DNA of 64,000 bases, taken from assembly GCA_958439195.1 (NCBI GenBank), contig OY288160.1, positions 248,001 through 312,000 of the forward strand, in the 5' to 3' direction. Shown here in pieces: positions 44,220 to 53,886 of this stretch. How positions within the stretch are numbered: position 1 is the first letter of the stretch; each line of letters opens with the position of its first letter. A program made the translations under genes and the position numbers. The DNA is from an uncultured Paracoccaceae bacterium (GTDB lineage Bacteria > Pseudomonadota > Alphaproteobacteria > Rhodobacterales > Rhodobacteraceae). The notes under the pieces were generated by a model. The model saw only the letters and a program-made list of their open reading frames with translations, did not search any database and was not told where the DNA came from.

Positions 44220-45422
44220 TCAAACCCTTTCGAGGGCGATGGCGATGCCTTGGCCCACGCCGACGCACATGGTGGACAGGGACCGTTTGCCCCCCGTCTG
44301 CGCCAGTTGCAGGGCGGCGGTGCCGGTGATGCGCGCGCCGGACATGCCGAGCGGATGGCCCAGAGCGATGGCCCCGCCATTGGGGTTTACGCGCGGGTCA
44401 TCATCGGCGATGCCAAGGGCGCGCAGGGTGGCGAGGCCCTGTGAGGCAAAAGCCTCGTTCAATTCAATCACGTCGAAATCGGCTTGGGTCAGGCTAAGGC
44501 GGGCCATGAGTTTCTGGCTGGCTGGGGCGGGGCCGATGCCCATGATGCGGGGGGCGACGCCTGCTGTTGCACCGCCCAGAACACGGGCGATGGGGGTGAG
44601 GCCGTGTTTTTTGGCGGCGGCGGCAGAGGCGAGGATCAGGGCAGCGGCCCCGTCATTGACGCCGCTGGCATTGCCTGCGGTCACGGTTCCGCCCTTGCGG
44701 AAGGGGGTGCCGAGTTTTGCCAACGCCTCTATCGTCGTGGCGCGGGGATGTTCGTCACGGTCTACCACCAACGTATCGCCCTTGCGCTGCGGGATGGTGA
44801 CGGGGGTGATTTCGGTGGCGAGCCGCCCGTTTTCCTGCGCCGCTGATGCCTTAGCCTGCGACCGCAGGGCAAAGGCGTCTTGGTCAGTGCGGGAGATGGC
44901 GAAATCCTCGGCCACGTTTTCCCCGGTTTCGGGCATGGAATCGACGCCGTATTGCGCCTTCATCAAGGGGTTCACAAAGCGCCAGCCGATGGTGGTGTCG
45001 TAAATCTCGGCATTGCGGCTGAAGGCGGTGTCGGCCTTTGGCATGACGAAGGGCGCGCGGGACATGCTTTCGACACCGCCTGCGATCATCAACTCTGCCT
45101 CGCCCGCCTTGATCTGGCGGGCGACAGCGAGGACGGCATCCATCCCCGATCCGCAAAGGCGGTTGATCGTGGTGCCGGTGACGGTGACGGGAAGGCCTGC
45201 GAGCAGAGCCGACATGCGGGCGACGTTGCGGTTATCTTCGCCCGCCTGATTGGCGCAGCCGAAGATCACGTCATCCACCGCCGCCCAATCCACACCCGCG
45301 TTGCGTGCCATGAGGGCGCGCAGGGGAACCGCCCCCAGATCATCGGCGCGGACGGAGGAGAGGCTGCCGCCGAAGCGGCCGATGGGGGTGCGGATGTAGT
45401 CGCAGATGAAGACGTCAGTCAT
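44220..45422 (-). CDS. pcaF: Acetyl-CoA C-acyltransferase, probable 3-oxoadipyl-CoA thiolase PcaF
   Basis: A 400-residue thiolase. The acyl-accepting cysteine is C90 in NRLCGSGMDA; H356 (GGAIALGHPLG) and C386 (STMCVGVGQG) complete the active site. Length of 400 and the opening VFICDYIRTPIGRFGGSLSSVRADDL are typical of PcaF. Next to pcaI and pcaJ it would cleave 3-oxoadipyl-CoA to succinyl-CoA and acetyl-CoA. The ATG at 45422 is chosen from the thiolase family start. Confidence 0.92.
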   Translation of the reverse strand: MTDVFICDYIRTPIGRFGGSLSSVRADDLGAVPLRALMARNAGVDWAAVDDVIFGCANQAGEDNRNVARMSALLAGLPVTVTGTTINRLCGSGMDAVLAVARQIKAGEAELMIAGGVESMSRAPFVMPKADTAFSRNAEIYDTTIGWRFVNPLMKAQYGVDSMPETGENVAEDFAISRTDQDAFALRSQAKASAAQENGRLATEITPVTIPQRKGDTLVVDRDEHPRATTIEALAKLGTPFRKGGTVTAGNASGVNDGAAALILASAAAAKKHGLTPIARVLGGATAGVAPRIMGIGPAPASQKLMARLSLTQADFDVIELNEAFASQGLATLRALGIADDDPRVNPNGGAIALGHPLGMSGARITGTAALQLAQTGGKRSLSTMCVGVGQGIAIALERV

Positions 45423-45435
45423 TTCAAAGCTTTCG

Positions 45436-46107
45436 TCAAAGGTCGGGCACGGCAAGATCGGTCACGGGGCCATCCAGATGCAGGGTGGCGCCGGTCATGG
45501 ATTGCAGGGCGTCAAGGGTGAGGGAGGGGAGTTTTTCGCGCAAGACGAAATGGCCATCTGCGATGTCGATCACCGCGTGGCTGGAATAAATCCGTGTTAC
45601 ACAGCCAACCCCGGTCAGGGGCAGGGTGCAGCGGTGCAGCAGTTTGGGCTTGCCATCCTTGGTGACGTGATCGGTCATCACCGCCACGCGTTTGGCCCCG
45701 TGGACCAGGTCCATTGCGCCGCCGACGGCGGGCACGCCTTTGGGGCCGGTGGACCAGTTCGCCAGATCGCCGTTTTCGGCCACCTCATAGGCGCCAAGGA
45801 TCGCCACATCCAGATGCCCGCCGCGCACCATGGCAAAACTGTCGGCGTGGTGAAAGAAGGCGGTGCCGGGTTTGAGTGTGACGGCTTTTTTGCCGGCATT
45901 GATCAGATCCCAGTCTTCGTCTCCGGGGGCGGGGGCCGCGCCGAAGCCGAGGATGCCGTTTTCCGTGTGAAAGATCGCCTCGCGCCCCGGCGGCTGGAAG
46001 CGGGCCACCAGTTCGGGAAAGCCGATACCAAGGTTCACATAGGCACCATCCGCGATATCCTGCGCGGCGCGCCATGCCATTTGGGCGGGGGAAAGTTTCG
46101 TGGTCAT
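45436..46107 (-). CDS. pcaJ: 3-oxoadipate CoA-transferase subunit B
   Basis: A 223-residue subunit of the succinyl-CoA:3-oxoacid CoA-transferase type. The catalytic glutamate is in FHTENGILGFG, after VNLGIGFPELV; GGHLDVAILGAYEVAENGDLANW is a further constant segment. It pairs with the A subunit encoded just before, the two overlapping by four bases. It activates 3-oxoadipate with succinyl-CoA. Frame residues before the ATG at 46107 belong to the overlapping gene. Confidence 0.92.
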   Translation of the reverse strand: MTTKLSPAQMAWRAAQDIADGAYVNLGIGFPELVARFQPPGREAIFHTENGILGFGAAPAPGDEDWDLINAGKKAVTLKPGTAFFHHADSFAMVRGGHLDVAILGAYEVAENGDLANWSTGPKGVPAVGGAMDLVHGAKRVAVMTDHVTKDGKPKLLHRCTLPLTGVGCVTRIYSSHAVIDIADGHFVLREKLPSLTLDALQSMTGATLHLDGPVTDLAVPDL

Positions 46108-46838
46108 GCGGACACCTGTGGGTGGCGCGCCCCGGCGCGGTTGAGGGTTTCTTCCTGCGCGGGAGAGGCGATTTCGACGATGCCTTGCACGAAGATGCCG
46201 GGGGTGATGACGGCTTCGGGGTCGATGTCGCCTGCGGGCAGGATGCGGGTGACCTGCACGATGGTGGTAGTGGCCGCCATGCACATCAAAGGGTTGAAGT
46301 TGCGCGCCGCCATCCGGTAGGTGAGGTTGCCCAGACGATCGCCCAGATGCGCCTTGACCAGCGCGACATCCGCCTTGAGCCAGCGTTCCTGCACATAGGG
46401 TTTGCCGTCGAAGGTGGCCACCGGTTTGCCCTTGGCCAGATCGGTGCCATAGCTGGTGGGGGTGTAGAAGGCGGGGATGCCCGCGCCGCCCGCGCGGATG
46501 CGTTCGGCCAGCGTGCCTTGGGGGACGAGTTCCAGTTCGATCTGGCCTGCCAGATAGCGTTCGGTGAACACCACCGGATCGGCAGAGCGGGGGAAAGAAC
46601 AGATCAGCTTTGCCACCATGCCCGCCTCGATCAGCGCGGCAAGACCGACATGGCCGTTTCCGGCGTTGTTGTTGACGACGGTCAGGTCTTTGGGGTGGCC
46701 GGTCGCCAGGAAGCGGTCGATCAGCGCGTGGATCAGTTCGATGGGTGCGCCAGAGCCGCCAAAGCCGCCGATCATCACGGTCATGCCATCGCGGATGCCC
46801 GCAACGGCCGTGGCCAGATCGGGGAGGGTCTTGTCCAT
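46104..46838 (-). CDS. pcaI: 3-oxoadipate CoA-transferase subunit A
   Basis: A 244-residue subunit with the CoA-binding loop MIGGFGGSGAPIELIHALID and NNNAGNGHVGLAALIEAG, then FYTPTSYGTDLAKGK. It joins PcaJ to form the transferase that makes 3-oxoadipyl-CoA. The ATG at 46838 is preceded by AGGAAC; the long upstream frame is not coding. It lies 23 bases downstream of the tautomerase gene. Confidence 0.92.
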   Translation of the reverse strand: MDKTLPDLATAVAGIRDGMTVMIGGFGGSGAPIELIHALIDRFLATGHPKDLTVVNNNAGNGHVGLAALIEAGMVAKLICSFPRSADPVVFTERYLAGQIELELVPQGTLAERIRAGGAGIPAFYTPTSYGTDLAKGKPVATFDGKPYVQERWLKADVALVKAHLGDRLGNLTYRMAARNFNPLMCMAATTTIVQVTRILPAGDIDPEAVITPGIFVQGIVEIASPAQEETLNRAGARHPQVSA

Positions 46839-46861
46839 TCCGTTCGTTCCTGTTTCTGGGC

Positions 46862-47194
46862 CTATTTCAGGGCGATGTAGGTTTCGGGGTCCAGCGTGGT
46901 GACGCGGATGGCGACATGGCCCCCCGTGACGGCCCCAACCATATCGCGCAGTTTTTCGCAGACAGCCAGCAGGACGGCGCGGTTGCGTTCGGGGCGGGGC
47001 AGCATGTGCAGTTCTACGTTGACCGGGGGCAAGTCGGGCATGGCCAGAACGGGGATCACGGCGAATTGGCAAGCCGGAGGAACGACGTCCAGATCATGGC
47101 ACAGCATATCGCGGATCTGGCCGAGCGTGGCGGGAAACCTGTCGCGGCAGGTGGGATAGATCCGTTCGTCGACATAGATTTTCACGTTCGGCAT
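46862..47194 (-). CDS. Tautomerase-superfamily small protein
   Basis: A 110-residue protein beginning MPNVKIYVDE, so removal of methionine would leave the N-terminal proline used by 4-oxalocrotonate-tautomerase relatives. Its size and the central PPVNVELHMLPRPERNR stretch resemble the 5-carboxymethyl-2-hydroxymuconate isomerase group. In this operon it may move double bonds or the keto group of a ring-fission product such as maleylacetate (inference). Family name is moderately certain. Confidence 0.65.
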   Translation of the reverse strand: MPNVKIYVDERIYPTCRDRFPATLGQIRDMLCHDLDVVPPACQFAVIPVLAMPDLPPVNVELHMLPRPERNRAVLLAVCEKLRDMVGAVTGGHVAIRVTTLDPETYIALK

Positions 47195-47229
47195 CTTTTG
47201 CCCCTGATCCTGTTCTTGGTCGGTGACGG

Positions 47230-48276
47230 TCAGGCGTCTTGTGTGGTTGCGGTCAGCAGGTGGACGTTTTCTGGTTTCGGGGCCAAGAGACCCGCTTCGA
47301 TTTGCAGTGCGATGTCGACCACGCGCTGATTGATCGGGGCCGTCCGGCCGTGGGCGCGCAGGGTTTGCACGACCCAGCCATTTACCTCTTCCACCTCGGC
47401 GCGGCGGCCTTTGCGCCAGTCTTGCAGCGAGGTGGTCAAAGTGTCTTCACGCGAAAAGGTGCGGAGGACTTCGTCAAAGATTTCATCGACATAGCGTTCG
47501 GGATCATTGCTCATGCTGGGGGGCATCCCGATGATGGGCATGATGGTGGCCCCGTCGGCAAGGGCGGCCTGCATCGCCTCATACCCCGCCTCGCGCATGA
47601 TTTCGAGCATGCCAGGCGCACGGGCGGCGTCGTTGAGTGCCGTGTCGATGATGGCTGAAGGGATGAGTTCGGCAGCGTTGACCACCAGTTTCATCCATTT
47701 GGCAGAGCGGATGTCATCCGTCACCTCGACCCGCCCGGAATGGCGCAGAAGATCGGCAACGGCGTCAACCCGATGCTGTTGGGCGGGGTCCAGCGCCCCC
47801 ATCGCAAACCAGGATTCGTCATGGTCGTTCTGGCGATTGATGATGCCTGGCACCCACATGTTCGACGCGATTTCGATAACGGCCCCGATGGTGCGGTGGC
47901 GGCCGACGACAGCGGCGATGTCTTCGTGTGTCATGCCGTTTTGCAGGCCGATGACAAAGCCGTCTTCGGCCAGAACCGGCTTTATCAACTGGGTGGCCCA
48001 GGTCGTGTCATAGGCCTTGACCACCAGAAAGATCAGATCGAAGGGCTGCTTGATTTCCGCCACCTCGCACAGGTGCAGCGCAGGCACGCGGGCGTTGATC
48101 TGGCGGGTGGGCAGGTTCACCGTGATGCCATTGGCGCGGATCGCTTCGATATGGGCGGGCCACTGGTCGATGAAGGTGACATCGAGGCCAGCCAGCGCAA
48201 AATCGGCGGCGATGGAGGCACCCTGTGCGCCGGTGCCCAGAAAGGCGATGCGGGGGCTTTGGGGGGTGACGGTCAT
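47230..48276 (-). CDS. Ketopantoate-reductase-family NAD(P)-dependent oxidoreductase
   Basis: A 348-residue two-domain protein of the ApbA/PanE family: NAD(P) loop FLGTGAQGASIAADFALAG at the N-terminus, then GLQNGMTHEDIAAVVG and the C-terminal helical domain with SAKWMKLVVNAAELIPSAI holding the catalytic-type lysine. It is placed between the dioxygenase and the tautomerase genes and its start overlaps the dioxygenase stop, so it more likely reduces a 2-oxo or enol intermediate of this pathway than ketopantoate. Confidence 0.8.
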   Translation of the reverse strand: MTVTPQSPRIAFLGTGAQGASIAADFALAGLDVTFIDQWPAHIEAIRANGITVNLPTRQINARVPALHLCEVAEIKQPFDLIFLVVKAYDTTWATQLIKPVLAEDGFVIGLQNGMTHEDIAAVVGRHRTIGAVIEIASNMWVPGIINRQNDHDESWFAMGALDPAQQHRVDAVADLLRHSGRVEVTDDIRSAKWMKLVVNAAELIPSAIIDTALNDAARAPGMLEIMREAGYEAMQAALADGATIMPIIGMPPSMSNDPERYVDEIFDEVLRTFSREDTLTTSLQDWRKGRRAEVEEVNGWVVQTLRAHGRTAPINQRVVDIALQIEAGLLAPKPENVHLLTATTQDA

Positions 48277-49136
48277 TTTTGCGCGGTCCTGTTCAGGACA
48301 AAGTCAAAGGATGAGCGCCATTTCGTGTCGCCCCCGGTCACGGGTTCGAACGGGGCGATCAGGGAGCGTTTCACGCCAAAGACGGCATCGGATTGCAGGT
48401 AGGCGTCGCCCTCTACGAAGGTGTGGGTGACGACGGTTTCAAAGCCTTCGCGGCTGACGATGAAATGCATATGCGCAGGGCGATAGGGGTGGCGGCCAAG
48501 GCGTGCCAGCATCTGGCCCACGGGGCCGTCATCCGGGATGGGGTAGGAGACGGGCTTGATACCACGAAACCAGTAGCGGCCATCGGGACCGGTGACAAAG
48601 ACGCCGCGATTGTTGTGGCGGGGTTGCAGGTCGGGTTGCTGGACATCATAGAAGCCGTCTTCGTTATCGGACCAGACATCGATGCGCACGCCTTGCAGGG
48701 GCGTGCCTTCAAGATCGGTCACGGTGCCTTCGAAGAGGCACGTCTCTTGACCGCCCTGCTGGGTGATCGATGCGCCCATCGGATATTCCGGCACGCCATC
48801 GACGTGGAAGGGACCGAGGACGGTGTTTTCGGTCGCCCCGGTCGGGCGGCGGTTGTTGATGGCATCCACCAGCATCGACACGCCCAGCACATCCGACAGC
48901 AGGATGTATTCCTGCCGATTGCCATCGCAGATCTGCCCGGTCCGGGTGAGAAAGTCGATCGCGGTGGCCCATTCGTCTTGTGTCAGTTCCACATCCTTGA
49001 TGAAGGCGTGCAGATGGCTGACCAGCCGCGACATAACATGGGCGAGGCGCGCATCGGTGGTGGGGCCGATCCGGCCATTCACAGCTTCGACCGAGTGCCG
49101 TTCGGTGAAATAGTCGATGGCGACATCAGGGGTCAT
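48273..49136 (-). CDS. Intradiol ring-cleavage dioxygenase, probable hydroxyquinol 1,2-dioxygenase
   Basis: A 287-residue non-haem Fe(III) enzyme. Iron ligands by pattern are Y163 (GFYDVQ), Y198 (PVSYPIP), H222 and H224 (RPAHMHF). The N-terminal dimer helices are present, and GPFHVDGVPEYPMGASI is typical of the hydroxyquinol branch rather than catechol or protocatechuate enzymes. It would open 1,2,4-trihydroxybenzene to maleylacetate. It is the ring-cleavage step linking the dehydrogenase part of the operon to pcaIJF. No hydroxylase making hydroxyquinol from another phenol is seen nearby. Confidence 0.87.
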   Translation of the reverse strand: MTPDVAIDYFTERHSVEAVNGRIGPTTDARLAHVMSRLVSHLHAFIKDVELTQDEWATAIDFLTRTGQICDGNRQEYILLSDVLGVSMLVDAINNRRPTGATENTVLGPFHVDGVPEYPMGASITQQGGQETCLFEGTVTDLEGTPLQGVRIDVWSDNEDGFYDVQQPDLQPRHNNRGVFVTGPDGRYWFRGIKPVSYPIPDDGPVGQMLARLGRHPYRPAHMHFIVSREGFETVVTHTFVEGDAYLQSDAVFGVKRSLIAPFEPVTGGDTKWRSSFDFVLNRTAQK

Positions 49137-49172
49137 CGCTGGTCCTTTCGCATTGGGGGAAACGGGGCGGGG

Positions 49173-51683
49173 TCAGGCCTGCGCCTGCCGCCGCGCCGTT
49201 GAGTAGATAAGGGCGGCAGCCAGGATGAGCGCGCCCTGAAAAACGTATTGATAGGTCTGCGACAGGCCGAGGAAGGAGACGGCATTCAGCACCTCGGTCA
49301 GCAGGACCGCGCCCATGACGGTGCCGATAAAGGTGCCGCGCCCGCCCCGCAGGCTGGTGCCGCCCAGAACCACGGCTGTGATGCTGGCCAGTGTGTAGTT
49401 TACGCCCTGCGCCGGATCGCCAACGCCGATCTGCACCATCAGCATGACCGCCCCCAGCGCGGTGAACAGGGCCACAGCAATATAGCCGCCGATGATGACC
49501 CGGTTGACGCGGATGCCCATGCGACGGGCGGATTCCTCATGCGAGCCGACGGCGCGGAACTGCCAGCCAATGCGGCGCTGGCGCAGAATGTATTCGGCCA
49601 GCAAGGCCACAGCGACCAGCACGATGAACGCTACCGGAAGGGGGCCGATCTTGTAGCCGATCGTGTCCATCACGGCGAAGTTGATGTAACCCCCCGGCCC
49701 GTCGCGCAGCACGAAACTGAGCCCTTGCAGGCCGATGTACATGGCCAGAGTGGCGGCGATCGGGGTGAAGTTGGCAAAGCGGATCAGGCAGCCGTTGATG
49801 GTGCCGACCGCCAGCGCGGCCAGAAACATCAGCGCAAAGCCAAGCGCAATGGTCTGTGGGGATTGCCCGTCATTGATGAAGAAGGAGGCCACAACCACCA
49901 GAAACCCGGCCAGCGGCCCGACGGACAGGTCGATCCCGCCCATCAACAGCGCAATGGTCTGGCCCAGCGCGATGAAGCCCAGCGCTGTGGCCAGAAGAAG
50001 GATGTTCGAGATGTTGAAGGCCGACAGGTAGTTGGCGTTCTGCCCGAAAACATAAAGCGCCAGCATCACCACCACAGCAGCCAGTGGCACCACAGTGGCA
50101 TTGTCGCTTTGGATGAATTGGTGCAGGCCCTTGCCTGCGGATTTGACGGCTTTTGTCGCCTCGCCAATGCCCGTGACATGCGACTGTGCCTTGACGGCTG
50201 CGGCCACGATGCGCCCTTCGGTGACATCTGCGCCGCGCAGGGTTTCCGCCACGCGGCCACGGGACATCACGATGACGACGTCGCACAGACCTTCGAGTTC
50301 GGCGGCGTCGGAGGAGTTGACGATGACGGGCGTGCCGGAGGCGGACACTTCGCGCAGGATGCGGTAAATTTCGAACCGCGCGCCGACATCGACGCCTTGG
50401 GTGGGTTCATCAGCCAGGATGAAGCCCGGTTTGGACATCAGCGCCCGCGCCATCACCACCTTTTGCTGGTTGCCGCCCGACAGCGACAGGATGCCTGCAT
50501 CCAGCCCCGGTGTCTTGACGGCGAGTGAGCCGAATACCTGGCGCACCTCGCCCAGTTCCTTGCGGCGGTTCAGGATGCCAAGGGTGCCGAATTGATCCAG
50601 TGCCGAAAAGGTCGCGTTTTCGCGGACGGTAAGGTCGGCGATGATGCCTTCTTCGTGGCGGTCAGACGGCATGTAGGCGGTTTTGGCCTTCACCTCGGCG
50701 GGAGAGAGGGAACTGCCGTTCAACTGAACGTCGCCCTTCCACGGTTCAAGCCCTGCAAGGGCGCGCATCACGCCGGATTGGCCATTGCCTTCAACCCCGG
50801 CGATGCCGATGATCTGGCCCCGCCCTATGGCAAAGCTGACGTCGTGGAAGCTGCGGCCAGACAGGCCGTTGACGGTGAAGTTGATGTCTGGCGCGGGATC
50901 ATCGGATTTGGGCGGAAAGGCCGAGGCAAGGCTGCGCCCGACGATCATGGCCAGAAGATCATCATCCGTCACATCGCGGACCAGCGCGCGGCCTGCGAGT
51001 TTGCCATCCCGCAGAACGGTAACGCGGTGGGCGATCTGGCGCAATTCGGCCAGACGGTGGGTGATGTAGATGACGGCAGTGCCCTGCGCCACGACGCTGC
51101 GGATGCGGGCAAACAGCATCTCGGTGGCATCCTGATCCAGCGCCGCGGTCGGCTCATCCAGGATCAGGACGGGCGGGCGGGTGGCCAGCGCCTTGGCAAT
51201 TTCCAGGAGGTGCTTTTGCGCCACGGTCAGGCTGTCGGCGCGTGCGTTCAGCGGCACGTGCAGACCCACGTCATCCAGCATGGCACGGGCGATGTCGGCA
51301 GGGTTGCCGTTTGCAAAAACACGGGCGGGCAGGGCCACACGCAGGTTTTCCAGAACGGACAGATCCTCCAGCACGGCGGGATGCTGGTAGGAGATCGACA
51401 CGCCCAAGGCGGCGGAGCGTTCCGGCGTCATCGGAGAGATGACCTCGCCGTTGAATTCGATCACGCCGATTTCGGGCTGCAAGACGCCCGAGATGATGTT
51501 CATCAGCGTGGATTTCCCCGCGCCGTTTTCGCCAAGGATGGCGTGAACCTCGCCGGGGTGGATATCCACGGACACATCCGACAGGGCGACGACGCCGGAA
51601 AACAGCTTGGTGATATTGGACAGGCGGATGGTGGGCATTGCCTGTGCCGCGCCGGTCATCTGGTCCGTTTCCATGTGTTTCAT
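49173..51683 (-). CDS. Sugar-type ABC transporter, ATPase fused to permease (RbsA-RbsC fusion)
   Basis: An 836-residue protein. Residues about 15-510 are a double ATPase of the RbsA kind: Walker A GENGAGKST, Walker B ILDEPTAAL, a variant first signature (LTVAQKHLLEIAKAL), then a second half with degenerate loop GVEGNGQSGV, LSGGNQQKVVMARAL and ILADEPTQGVDVG. From about residue 530 it continues as an RbsC-like permease with eight or more hydrophobic segments (LGQTIALLMGGIDLSVGPLAGF). The frame is continuous, so this is a true fusion. GAGGTG eight bases before fixes the start at 51683. It works with the binding protein and second permease upstream. Confidence 0.92.
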   Translation of the reverse strand: MKHMETDQMTGAAQAMPTIRLSNITKLFSGVVALSDVSVDIHPGEVHAILGENGAGKSTLMNIISGVLQPEIGVIEFNGEVISPMTPERSAALGVSISYQHPAVLEDLSVLENLRVALPARVFANGNPADIARAMLDDVGLHVPLNARADSLTVAQKHLLEIAKALATRPPVLILDEPTAALDQDATEMLFARIRSVVAQGTAVIYITHRLAELRQIAHRVTVLRDGKLAGRALVRDVTDDDLLAMIVGRSLASAFPPKSDDPAPDINFTVNGLSGRSFHDVSFAIGRGQIIGIAGVEGNGQSGVMRALAGLEPWKGDVQLNGSSLSPAEVKAKTAYMPSDRHEEGIIADLTVRENATFSALDQFGTLGILNRRKELGEVRQVFGSLAVKTPGLDAGILSLSGGNQQKVVMARALMSKPGFILADEPTQGVDVGARFEIYRILREVSASGTPVIVNSSDAAELEGLCDVVIVMSRGRVAETLRGADVTEGRIVAAAVKAQSHVTGIGEATKAVKSAGKGLHQFIQSDNATVVPLAAVVVMLALYVFGQNANYLSAFNISNILLLATALGFIALGQTIALLMGGIDLSVGPLAGFLVVVASFFINDGQSPQTIALGFALMFLAALAVGTINGCLIRFANFTPIAATLAMYIGLQGLSFVLRDGPGGYINFAVMDTIGYKIGPLPVAFIVLVAVALLAEYILRQRRIGWQFRAVGSHEESARRMGIRVNRVIIGGYIAVALFTALGAVMLMVQIGVGDPAQGVNYTLASITAVVLGGTSLRGGRGTFIGTVMGAVLLTEVLNAVSFLGLSQTYQYVFQGALILAAALIYSTARRQAQA

Positions 51684-51774
51684 CGCTGTCACCTCGGGCA
51701 TATCGCGTCCTGCCATCCCTGCGGGTCGTTGGGGCGCGGCCCCGGACCTGTTAGGCCCGGAGCCGCGGACTGCA

Positions 51775-52827
51775 TTATTCGCCGACAGCTTTTGCCTGCG
51801 CGTCATCCGCCATTTCGGCCGAGAGATAGATCGAGCCGGGCAGATCGGCGCGGCAGGTCACCGGGTTCGGGCTGCCCGTGACCGAGTTTTCATAGACCGG
51901 GGCCTTGAAAATCGCGTCCGTGGGCGGGGTGCCGCCGGTGGCCAGCGCAACGGCCCACTGCACGGCAAGGCGGACGTTGTCATTGCCGGTGGCGACGGTG
52001 AACAGTTTGAAGTCGGGGTTGGCGTCCTTGTTCTGTTCCCAGAAACACGACAGCGAGTTGCCATCCGAAGTCGCCAGAGCCGGGATCGACCGGCCGAATT
52101 CCGCAAACACCGGCAACGCGCCGACCAGCGACGGGCCAAAGTCGGACACGATCACATCGATCTTGTCGTTCTTGGCGATTTCGGCCGACAGAACCTGCTG
52201 GGTCAGCGACGGATCCCAGTTGGTGACGGCAAAGGGTTCGGGGTTGATGAAGACGTATTTGTCATCCAGCACCGATTTCATGCCGGCCAGTTCGTCGATG
52301 CCCTGGCTGTTGCCTGCCGGGCCGCTGAGGAACAGCAGATTGCCGCCTTCGGGCAGGATTTCCTTGATCCAGTTGCCCCAGGAAACGCCATCCTCGAAGA
52401 AGGACGAGCCGATGAATTTGGCGTAGTTCACGCCTTCTTCGCCACCCACGTTGACGCGGTAGGGGACGACGATGGTGCCGGCGCGGTGGGCGTTGGTCAG
52501 TGCGGGCAGGACGGCGGGGCCGGCATCACCGAAGACCACCATTGCGTTGATGCCGCGCGCGGCCATTGAGTTGATGTCCGAGATGGCCTTTTGCGTGTCG
52601 CCCTGGCCATCTGCATATTCATACTGCGTAATGCTGGGGCATTTGGCGGCCTCTTCCGCGCCGGATGCCGTGGTCACAAGACGCCAGCTGTTGCCGCCAA
52701 AGCCGTCGAGAAGCGCCAGCGACGCCTCGTTCGGGCCGCACCAGGACGGGGTTTGCGCCAGCACGGTGCTGCCAGTCATTGCCATTGCAAGGGTAGCGGC
52801 GGCAGTCAGTATCGTTGTTTTATTCAT
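51775..52827 (-). CDS. Periplasmic sugar-binding protein of the RbsB type
   Basis: A 350-residue exported protein; signal peptide MNKTTILTAAATLAMAMTGS ending near VLAQ. The mature protein has the type I periplasmic-binding fold (GDTQKAISDINSMAARGINAMVVFGDAGP and SGPAGNSQGIDELAGM). Cysteines occur near both ends of the mature chain. Ligand not readable; the family binds pentoses, hexoses, inositols and other small polyols. Its start overlaps the end of the permease gene by eight bases. Confidence 0.88.
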   Translation of the reverse strand: MNKTTILTAAATLAMAMTGSTVLAQTPSWCGPNEASLALLDGFGGNSWRLVTTASGAEEAAKCPSITQYEYADGQGDTQKAISDINSMAARGINAMVVFGDAGPAVLPALTNAHRAGTIVVPYRVNVGGEEGVNYAKFIGSSFFEDGVSWGNWIKEILPEGGNLLFLSGPAGNSQGIDELAGMKSVLDDKYVFINPEPFAVTNWDPSLTQQVLSAEIAKNDKIDVIVSDFGPSLVGALPVFAEFGRSIPALATSDGNSLSCFWEQNKDANPDFKLFTVATGNDNVRLAVQWAVALATGGTPPTDAIFKAPVYENSVTGSPNPVTCRADLPGSIYLSAEMADDAQAKAVGE

Positions 52828-53851
52828 TGTCCGTTTCCTCCGTTTTGGACTTTAGTGCACGTTTGGTTGCCGCCTGTTTCCAGCGCAGCGAATAGACGCC
52901 GATCCCGAAGACCAGGGCCAGTGCCTGGATGATGGTCTGGGCCGAGAAGGGCACACCAACCGCCAGCGCGAACTGGCTAAGCTGGTTCAGGAAGAAGGCG
53001 GCGATCACGGTCGAGATGGGAAAGCCGCGCCCGCCCAGAAGCGAGGTGCCCGCCAGCACCACCACCGCGACGGATGGCAGCAGCAGGCTGTCGCCCTGAA
53101 AGGCAGTGGGTTCGCGGGTGATGCCGGAAATCAGGATACCCGCCACGCAATAGTGCAACTGGGCAAAGACATAGGCCATCGCCTGATACAGCCGGACCTT
53201 CAGGCCCGCGGCATGGGCGGCGGCGGGGTTGGCGCCGATCGCTTCGAACCGGCGGCCCGCCACGGTTTTCTTCAGCACAAAGCTGACCAGCAGCATGATG
53301 GCGATGGCAAACAGCACCGAATGCGGGATGCCTAGGGTCTTGCCGCCCGCGATTTGTGCCATGAGAGGCGTGGTGATACGTGGCACGCCACCGGATATGG
53401 CGAAGACCGCGCCGTAAAGCAGGGCGTTCATGCCGATGGTGGCGACAATCGCGTTCAGGCGCAGCACACCGACCAGGATGCCATTGGCCAGCCCCGCAAT
53501 GACCGCACAGCCAAGGGCAAAGGCAATGGAGGTGAACAGCTGGGCGTCATCGCCGCCCGACATATGCGTGGTGATTACCACCGCCAGCGATACGCCGCCC
53601 GCCAGCGACAGATCGAAGCCGCCCTGTTGCACGACCAGCATTTGCCCAAGACCAACAATCGCAATGATGGCGGCAAAGGGCAGGCTGCCGGCAAGCCCAC
53701 CTGCGGACACCGCAGAGGGGGCGAAGATGGCGCAGACAGCGAGCAGGGCGAGGGTGGAAATGACGACGGTCACAAACCCACGTGCGGGTCTCATGGACCG
53801 GAGATCAAAGGCCATGTCAGTCTGGCCCGCCGTCTGTTGATACTGTGCCAT
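52820..53851 (-). CDS. Sugar-type ABC transporter permease of the RbsC family
   Basis: A 343-residue inner-membrane protein with about nine hydrophobic segments and the family stretches IVGLGQMLVVQQGGFDLSLAGGVSLA and VVVLAGTSLLGGRGFPISTVIAAFF. It should pair with the permease half of the fused protein at 49173, so the importer would have two different permease halves served by one fused ATPase polypeptide. First of the three transport genes. Confidence 0.9.
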   Translation of the reverse strand: MAQYQQTAGQTDMAFDLRSMRPARGFVTVVISTLALLAVCAIFAPSAVSAGGLAGSLPFAAIIAIVGLGQMLVVQQGGFDLSLAGGVSLAVVITTHMSGGDDAQLFTSIAFALGCAVIAGLANGILVGVLRLNAIVATIGMNALLYGAVFAISGGVPRITTPLMAQIAGGKTLGIPHSVLFAIAIMLLVSFVLKKTVAGRRFEAIGANPAAAHAAGLKVRLYQAMAYVFAQLHYCVAGILISGITREPTAFQGDSLLLPSVAVVVLAGTSLLGGRGFPISTVIAAFFLNQLSQFALAVGVPFSAQTIIQALALVFGIGVYSLRWKQAATKRALKSKTEETDNE

Positions 53852-53886
53852 TATCCCTCCTCCCCCCCGTTGCGCGCCTTGTGGCG

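Noticed and set aside
49173..51683. The long fused ABC frame as an assembly artefact
   Set aside because: Both halves are complete and joined by a plausible linker in one frame with no homopolymer at the junction, so a real fusion is more likely.
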